Source of the DNA: Mucilaginibacter saanensis
GTDB lineage: Bacteria > Bacteroidota > Bacteroidia > Sphingobacteriales > Sphingobacteriaceae
Direction of reading: 5' to 3'
Assembly (NCBI RefSeq): GCF_014200575.1
Contig: NZ_JACHBZ010000038.1
Span: 1 to 5,996 of the forward strand
Length of the DNA: 5,996 nt
Notes under the pieces: model-generated
What the model was told of the DNA's origin: nothing
Databases searched by the model: none
What the model saw: only the letters and a program-made list of their open reading frames with translations
Translations under genes and position numbers: made by a program
In this document: one piece after another, positions 1 to 5,996 of the stretch
Position numbering within the stretch: position 1 is the first letter of the stretch
Layout: each line of letters begins with the position of its first letter

Positions 1-35
1 ACAAAAAAGCCCTTGACTGTTACCAGCAAGGGCTT
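1..35 (-). terminator. Intrinsic terminator of the rRNA operon
   Basis: On the minus strand a perfect 9-bp stem AAGCCCTTG/CAAGGGCTT (positions 27-35 and 7-15) is followed at once by a run of T (positions 8 to 1). The 11-nt loop can add three pairs (17-19 with 24-26) around one bulged base. The hairpin starts about 10 nt after the 5S 3' end, which is where a rho-independent terminator of an rRNA operon belongs. The stem is G+C-moderate but perfect, and the U-tract makes the direction clear. Confidence 0.9.
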
Positions 36-44
36 GATTTAAGA

Positions 45-154
45 TTGGGCACCGACCTACTCTCCCACGTTTTACCGCAGTACCATCGGCTCTGGCGGGC
101 TTGACTTCTCTGTTCGGAATGGGAAGAGGTAGACACCGCCGATATAGGCACCTG
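45..154 (-). rRNA. rrf: 5S ribosomal RNA
   Basis: This is the small rRNA of the large subunit, which bridges the central protuberance with proteins uL5, uL18 and bL25. The minus strand shows the conserved block CCCATTCCGAACAGAGAAGT and the late block GGGAGAGTAGGTCGGTGCC. The terminal helix forms between GGTGCC at 152-147 and GGTGCC at 53-48, with two G-U pairs in the middle. The length of about 110 nt is usual. It is the last gene of the operon, with the terminator about 10 nt downstream. The ends are set from the terminal helix and could move by 1-3 nt. Confidence 0.96.
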
Positions 155-166
155 AATTTCTTTTGA

Positions 167-201
167 GCGAAATGCTCAAGGCTCAAAGCTTAATGCTTTT
201 C
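167..201 (+). repeat. Degenerate heptamer array A (GCTYAAN)
   Basis: Five consecutive 7-base units run from 167 to 201, each starting with GC. The clearest are GCTCAAG (174-180) and GCTCAAA (181-187), followed by a GCTTAAT unit and a GCTTTTC unit; the first (GCGAAAT) is the most divergent. The first two units also form a small hairpin, TTGAGC/GCTCAA (163-168 with 174-179). The array lies just upstream of the 5S gene in the precursor and would be discarded during maturation. Confidence 0.6.
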
Positions 202-229
202 TGCCAATTCATTTATTTGTTTTCTAATC

Positions 230-264
230 GCTTTTGGCTTTTGGCCTTAAGCTTTCAGCTTAAC
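230..264 (+). repeat. Degenerate heptamer array B (GCTTTNR)
   Basis: Five consecutive 7-base units occupy 230-264, every one starting with GC and most with GCTT. The first two are identical (GCTTTTG at 230-236 and 237-243). Later units are GCCTTAA, GCTTTCA and GCTTAAC. The array starts 56 bases after the first clear unit of array A, exactly eight periods, so the two arrays are in register. It ends 3 bases before the 23S processing-stem arm. Confidence 0.65.
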
Positions 265-267
265 AAT

Positions 268-310
268 GACATATTATTGAAAGAAGTACTTGATTCAAAG
301 AAAACAACAG
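268..310 (-). other. 3' arm of the 23S rRNA processing stem
   Basis: This stretch is complementary in the transcript to 3423-3462 upstream of 23S. Perfect blocks are 268-275 with 3455-3462 (8 bp), 281-288 with 3445-3452 (8 bp), 290-293 with 3440-3443, 297-302 with 3431-3436 and 304-310 with 3423-3429 (7 bp), separated by small bulges. The arms bracket the whole 23S gene. By analogy with other bacteria, RNase III would cut this stem to release pre-23S. The base pairing is seen directly; the enzyme is inferred. Confidence 0.85.
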
Positions 311-322
311 CATTAGTTTTTG

Positions 323-386
323 CAGTGAGTGGTTAGCTGCCAGCAATCAATATTGCTATTAACTGCTCACTATTCACCACTCACCA
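323..386. repeat. Inverted heptamer region C (TRGTGAR units) with hairpin
   Basis: The right half (366-386) holds three tandem 7-mers of the form YTCACYA, which read TRGTGAR on the minus strand. The left half (323-336) carries related units in the opposite orientation (CAGTGAG, TGGTTAG). A perfect 9-bp inverted repeat GTGAGTGGT/ACCACTCAC (325-333 with 376-384) joins the halves. Inside it sits a second hairpin, AGCAAT/ATTGCT (342-347 with 352-357), with a 4-nt loop. The element lies between the 23S 3' end and its processing-stem arm. Confidence 0.65.
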
Positions 387-401
387 TTATTACCTGCTAT
401 G

Positions 402-3279
<2,878 letters not shown>

Positions 3280-3284
3280 CTACG

Positions 3285-3305
3285 ATACCGCCTTTTGCTC
3301 GGTAT
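3285..3305 (-). other. Hairpin just upstream of the 23S 5' end
   Basis: A perfect 6-bp inverted repeat ATACCG/CGGTAT (3285-3290 with 3300-3305) has a 9-nt loop. It lies about 6 nt before the mature 23S 5' end, in the segment removed during maturation. It could help position the final 5' trimming; that role is inference. Confidence 0.5.
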
Positions 3306-3332
3306 GTATGCTTTTTGATTCTTGTTGTAATT

Positions 3333-3360
3333 CAGTAACAAGTAATTAGTATCAAGTATC
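3333..3360 (+). repeat. Degenerate heptamer array D (NAGTAWY)
   Basis: Four consecutive 7-base units fill 3333-3360, all with AGTA at unit positions 2-5. The last two are TAGTATC (3347-3353) and AAGTATC (3354-3360). The array lies between the 23S processing-stem arm and the 23S 5' end, in RNA that would be discarded. Confidence 0.65.
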
Positions 3361-3406
3361 AGGACCGAAGTCTTTTTACCTTATTTTCGTACCTGAACCT
3401 CAGTCT

Positions 3407-3429
3407 ACAACAGTCCTCTATACTGTTGT
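3407..3429 (-). other. Local hairpin overlapping the 23S processing-stem arm
   Basis: ACAACAGT (3407-3414) and ACTGTTGT (3422-3429) form a perfect 8-bp stem with a 7-nt loop. Its 3422-3429 side contains the same seven bases (3423-3429) that pair with 304-310 in the long-range 23S stem, so the two structures exclude each other over that block. Confidence 0.65.
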
Positions 3430-3462
3430 CTTCTTTTTTTCAATTACTTCTTCCAATATGTC
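3423..3462 (-). other. 5' arm of the 23S rRNA processing stem
   Basis: In the transcript this 40-nt arm pairs with 268-310 beyond the 23S 3' end, in five blocks of 4-8 perfect base pairs with small bulges. It starts inside the boxA-like word: GACA is shared by both. The likely role is to bring the ends of pre-23S together for RNase III cleavage. Confidence 0.85.
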
Positions 3463-3472
3463 AAAGAACTTT
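3459..3472 (-). promoter_or_regulatory. boxA-like antitermination element in the 16S-23S spacer
   Basis: The minus strand reads AAAGTTCTTTGACA, close to the bacterial boxA pattern (E. coli TGCTCTTTAACA) bound as RNA by NusB-NusE. BoxA copies in rRNA operons occur in the leader and in the 16S-23S spacer, and this one sits downstream of the tRNAs and upstream of 23S. The first ten bases recur exactly in the leader at 5688-5679. Confidence 0.65.
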
Positions 3473-3541
3473 ACCCCTTACTTCACTTACGTTCCATAAT
3501 TTGCATGATATCCTATCCCTTTCAGGAAACGGAGGGTGCGG

Positions 3542-3615
3542 TGGAGAATAACGGATTCGAACCGTTGACCCCCTGCGTGCAAGGCAGGTGCTCTAGCCAG
3601 CTGAGCTAATCCCCC
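3542..3615 (-). tRNA. tRNA-Ala (anticodon UGC)
   Basis: The minus strand folds as a full cloverleaf. The acceptor is GGGGGAT with ATTCTCC (3615-3609 with 3549-3543), and the G3-U70 pair that specifies alanine is present. The anticodon stem is CCTGC/GCAGG, the loop is CTTGCAC, and anticodon TGC is at 3581-3579. The T arm has GGTTCGAATCC. The discriminator is A (3542). The next bases are CCG, so the CCA end is not encoded and must be added by the CCA-adding enzyme. It is the second tRNA of the usual Ile-Ala spacer pair. Confidence 0.97.
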
Positions 3616-3629
3616 TTAAGATGTGTTTG

Positions 3630-3657
3630 TAGTGAGTGGTCATTGGTGAGTAGTCAA
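3630..3657 (+). repeat. Degenerate heptamer array E (TRGTSAN)
   Basis: Four consecutive 7-base units fill 3630-3657: a TAGTGAG unit, a TGGTCAT unit, then TGGTGAG and TAGTCAA. The TAGTGAG and TGGTGAG units are identical to units of region C (366-372 and 380-386), read there on the opposite strand. The array lies between the two tRNA genes. Confidence 0.65.
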
Positions 3658-3690
3658 TAACTACTTTCCTTTATCCATTCCCTATTTACC

Positions 3691-3705
3691 CGCAGCTGCG
3701 CTGCG
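3691..3705 (-). other. GC-rich hairpin just after tRNA-Ile
   Basis: CGCAGC (3691-3696) and GCTGCG (3700-3705) pair perfectly around a 3-nt loop; the first ten bases are also a perfect palindrome. It begins 3 nt after the tRNA-Ile discriminator base. It could stop 3' exonucleases or mark the tRNA trailer for cleavage. No U-tract follows, so it is not a terminator. Confidence 0.55.
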
Positions 3706-3708
3706 TTG

Positions 3709-3783
3709 TAGTCCCGAGCAGATTTGAACTGCTGACCCCTACATTATCAGTGTAGTGCTCTAACCAAGCTGAGCTACAGGACT
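3709..3783 (-). tRNA. tRNA-Ile (anticodon GAU)
   Basis: The cloverleaf on the minus strand has acceptor AGTCCTG with CGGGACT (3783-3777 with 3716-3710, one U-G pair). The anticodon stem is CTACA/TGTAG, the loop is CTGATAA and anticodon GAT is at 3748-3746. The T arm includes GTTCAAATC. The discriminator is A (3709), followed by CAA, so CCA is not encoded. Eight A residues precede the gene in the transcript. It is the first tRNA of the usual 16S-23S spacer pair. Confidence 0.97.
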
Positions 3784-3792
3784 TTTTTTTCG

Positions 3793-3861
3793 GTTTGCAG
3801 TAATTGTTTGCAGCTTGCTTCTTTGTTAGCTCTTGTTGCCAACTGCTAACTGCATTACTGC
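3793..3861. repeat. Inverted and weakly heptameric repeat region F
   Basis: Direct copies of GTTTGCAG lie at 3793-3800 and 3806-3813. ACTGC recurs at 3842, 3849 and 3857 (spacings 7 and 8). Two nested inverted repeats frame the region: GCAGTAAT/ATTACTGC (3797-3804 with 3854-3861) and GTTAGC/GCTAAC (3825-3830 with 3845-3850). A 7-base period can be followed from 3806 to about 3861 but is looser than in the other arrays. Confidence 0.4.
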
Positions 3862-3954
3862 CCACGCTTTGCTGCCTACCGTATCCTTCGCTCACCTTTC
3901 GGCTTCGCTCCACATCGATGGCTTCATCTTTTGGGTTTCCTTTTGTTTTTTTAA

Positions 3955-3979
3955 TTTAAGAAATAATCATGTAGGTAAC
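3955..3979 (-). other. 3' arm of the 16S rRNA processing stem
   Basis: TTTAAGAAAT (3955-3964) is the exact reverse complement of 5671-5680, AATCATGTAG (3965-3974) of 5657-5666, and GTAAC (3975-3979) of 5651-5655. That makes 25 paired bases with a 4-nt and a 1-nt bulge on the leader side. The arms bracket the entire 16S gene, as RNase III stems do in rRNA precursors. Confidence 0.88.
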
Positions 3980-4010
3980 TTGTTACAGTACTCATTGTGG
4001 AAACTGCTCC

Positions 4011-5534
<1,524 letters not shown>

Positions 5535-5559
5535 AAAATGTTTTGTTTGTTCACTGACC

Positions 5560-5575
5560 CTATTATTAATAATAG
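5560..5575 (-). other. 16-bp perfect palindrome in the 16S leader
   Basis: CTATTATTAATAATAG is its own reverse complement. It lies about 26 nt before the 16S 5' end. As RNA it could fold as a short A-U hairpin or act as a dimer site. The role is unknown; it is in the segment removed from pre-16S. Confidence 0.6.
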
Positions 5576-5578
5576 AAT

Positions 5579-5604
5579 CTGTATAATTATGTATCTTTAT
5601 ACAG
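5579..5604 (-). other. Second leader hairpin before 16S
   Basis: CTGTATA (5579-5585) and TATACAG (5598-5604) form a perfect 7-bp stem with a 12-nt loop, 3 nt from the neighbouring palindrome. Both sit inside the loop closed by the 16S processing stem. Confidence 0.55.
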
Positions 5605-5650
5605 TCTCCTACTTTCTTGTAACTTCATCTTCCGGTTACCCTTCCAATGT

Positions 5651-5680
5651 GTTACACTACATGATTTTCTATTTCTTAAA
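5651..5680 (-). other. 5' arm of the 16S rRNA processing stem
   Basis: The arm pairs with 3955-3979 beyond the 16S 3' end: 10 bp, a 4-nt bulge (5667-5670), 10 bp, a 1-nt bulge (5656), then 5 bp. The stem may extend loosely through 5641-5650 with 3993-4003. The last two bases of the shared boxA core (5680-5679) lie at its base. Confidence 0.88.
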
Positions 5681-5688
5681 AGAACTTT
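5675..5688 (-). promoter_or_regulatory. boxA-like antitermination element in the leader
   Basis: The minus strand reads AAAGTTCTTTTAAG. The first ten bases equal those of the spacer copy at 3472-3463. A leader boxA is expected for Nus-factor antitermination of an untranslated operon. The last four bases depart from the TTTGACA form of the spacer copy and belong to the 16S stem arm. Confidence 0.55.
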
Positions 5689-5877
5689 GCGCTTCCCCGT
5701 CCCGGTTCCGCTTATATGTTTTGAAGTTGTTATACTTCTTAACTTTTCAATCTTGTCCGCTGGAATCGCTCCGGCTTCTCTTTTGTTACTCGCTCACTTG
5801 CGCTTGCTTTCTCTTGTTGTTTCCCTTATCTCTCTCTCAGCGTTTCCGCCTTTTTTCTTTCCTTCGTTTCGGGAGTG

Positions 5878-5908
5878 CAAAGGTAAAAACCTTTTCCTTA
5901 TTTCCAAA
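5878..5908 (-). promoter_or_regulatory. Bacteroidota-type rRNA promoter
   Basis: The minus strand has TTTG (5908-5905), exactly 19 bases, then TACCTTTG (5885-5878), matching the -33 TTTG / -7 TAnnTTTG pattern of the Bacteroidota primary sigma factor. Transcription should start a few bases downstream, near 5868-5873. Directly upstream (about 5909-5940) the transcribed-sense strand is rich in A-tracts, which could act as an UP-like element; that is inference. The site lies at a sensible distance from 16S and faces the right way. Confidence 0.75.
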
Positions 5909-5983
5909 ACTTATTTTTTTTTATTTTTCTAAGCTTTTTCTAACCCTTTTCCCTCTCTTCTTTCATCCCCCTCTTGCGGGTTG

Positions 5984-5996
5984 CAAAGATGCAAAT
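5984..5996 (-). promoter_or_regulatory. Possible upstream tandem promoter, cut by the window edge
   Basis: CATCTTTG at 5991-5984 on the minus strand resembles TAnnTTTG apart from its first base, and shares CTTTGCA with the main promoter's -7 region. Its -33 element would lie beyond the window. Tandem promoters are common in rRNA operons, but half a site is weak evidence. Confidence 0.3.

Larger units (their letters stand above)
155..401 (-). other. 23S-5S intergenic spacer
   Basis: This A+T-rich spacer of about 247 nt has no gene. In transcription order it holds an inverted heptamer region (386-323), the 3' arm of the 23S processing stem (310-268), and two heptamer arrays with GCT-led units (264-230 and 201-167). 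It is long for a 23S-5S spacer, and much of the length is repeat or stem. Confidence 0.85.
3280..3541 (-). other. tRNA-Ala to 23S spacer
   Basis: This spacer of about 262 nt contains no gene. In transcription order it holds a boxA-like word (3472-3459), the 5' arm of the 23S stem (3462-3423), a local hairpin (3429-3407), heptamer array D (3360-3333) and a hairpin at the 23S 5' end (3305-3285). I see nothing recognisable in 3473-3541 or 3361-3406. Confidence 0.85.
3616..3708 (-). other. tRNA-Ile to tRNA-Ala spacer
   Basis: This gene-free spacer of 93 nt holds a hairpin right after tRNA-Ile (3691-3705) and heptamer array E (3630-3657). The rest is A+T-rich without recognisable signals. Confidence 0.8.
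3784..4010 (-). other. 16S to tRNA-Ile spacer
   Basis: This gene-free spacer of about 227 nt contains the 3' arm of the 16S processing stem (3979-3955) and a complex inverted and weakly heptameric region (3861-3793). Between them, 3880-3950 shows only a repeated CTTCGCTC word (3886-3893 and again near 3903-3910) and T-rich sequence on the printed strand. Confidence 0.8.
5535..5870 (-). other. rRNA operon leader
   Basis: This is the transcribed leader between the proposed promoter and 16S. In transcription order it has a very purine-rich segment (about 5870-5690), a boxA-like word (5688-5675), the 5' arm of the 16S stem (5680-5651), a motif shared with the spacer (5651-5641), and two hairpins just before 16S (5604-5579 and 5575-5560). 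I find no credible peptide: an 81-codon frame on the opposite strand (5687-5932) is low-complexity and runs against the operon. Confidence 0.75.

Noticed and set aside
167..386. CRISPR-like repeat spacing in the 5S-23S spacer
   Set aside because: The units are 7 bases long with no unique spacers of 25-40 bases and no cas genes, so this is a degenerate tandem repeat.
3709..3790. A terminator-like shape on the plus strand: stem followed by eight T
   Set aside because: The stem is the antisense of the tRNA-Ile acceptor and the T-run is the A8 before the gene. There is no plus-strand gene to terminate.
3886..3910. Repeated CTTCGCTC word in the 16S to tRNA-Ile spacer
   Set aside because: There are only two copies about 17 bases apart with no clear pairing or period, so it may be chance.
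5787..5820. Possible 7-base period with CTTGC words in the leader
   Set aside because: It is too irregular to separate from the general pyrimidine-rich composition of that strand.
5687..5932. An 81-codon hydrophobic frame on the plus strand, resembling a membrane peptide
   Set aside because: It is antisense to the leader and promoter. Its Leu/Ser/Phe richness follows from the pyrimidine-rich strand.

Overview
The window is one complete ribosomal RNA operon, transcribed entirely on the minus strand (right to left as printed). I see no protein-coding gene. In transcription order it holds a promoter region (about 5878-5996), a leader of roughly 340 nt, 16S rRNA (about 5534-4011), tRNA-Ile(GAU) (3783-3709), tRNA-Ala(UGC) (3615-3542), 23S rRNA (about 3279-402), 5S rRNA (about 154-45) and an intrinsic terminator (35-1). 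Every open reading frame of 60-120 codons is a chance frame across structured RNA or spacer.

The organism is a member of Bacteroidota, probably Chitinophagales/Chitinophagaceae or a close relative. The 16S has the phylum-typical V4 wording (GGATTTATTGGGTTTAAAGG) and the 3' end CCTCCTTTCT. The promoter fits the Bacteroidota primary-sigma pattern TTTG-N19-TAnnTTTG, and neither tRNA gene encodes its CCA tail. The family-level call rests on remembered 16S wording and is less certain than the phylum.

The spacers are informative. Long complementary arms flank 16S (5651-5680 with 3955-3979) and 23S (3423-3462 with 268-310); they should fold into the stems from which RNase III releases the precursors. 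BoxA-like antitermination words sharing AAAGTTCTTT lie in the leader and just before the 23S stem, in each case overlapping the stem arm. A local hairpin (3407-3429) competes with part of the 23S stem, and the 16S trailer can pair with the anti-Shine-Dalgarno before 3' trimming.

The least expected feature is a set of degenerate tandem repeats with a 7-base period in the discarded spacer segments: 167-201, 230-264, 323-386, 3333-3360, 3630-3657 and, weakly, 3806-3861. The unit differs from place to place (GCTYAAN, GCTTTNR, NAGTAWY, TRGTSAN), but the period stays at seven. I saw none inside a mature RNA or inside a processing-stem arm. This resembles in style the short tandemly repeated heptamers described in cyanobacteria. 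I do not know of a description for this lineage, and it is the best candidate here for something undescribed.
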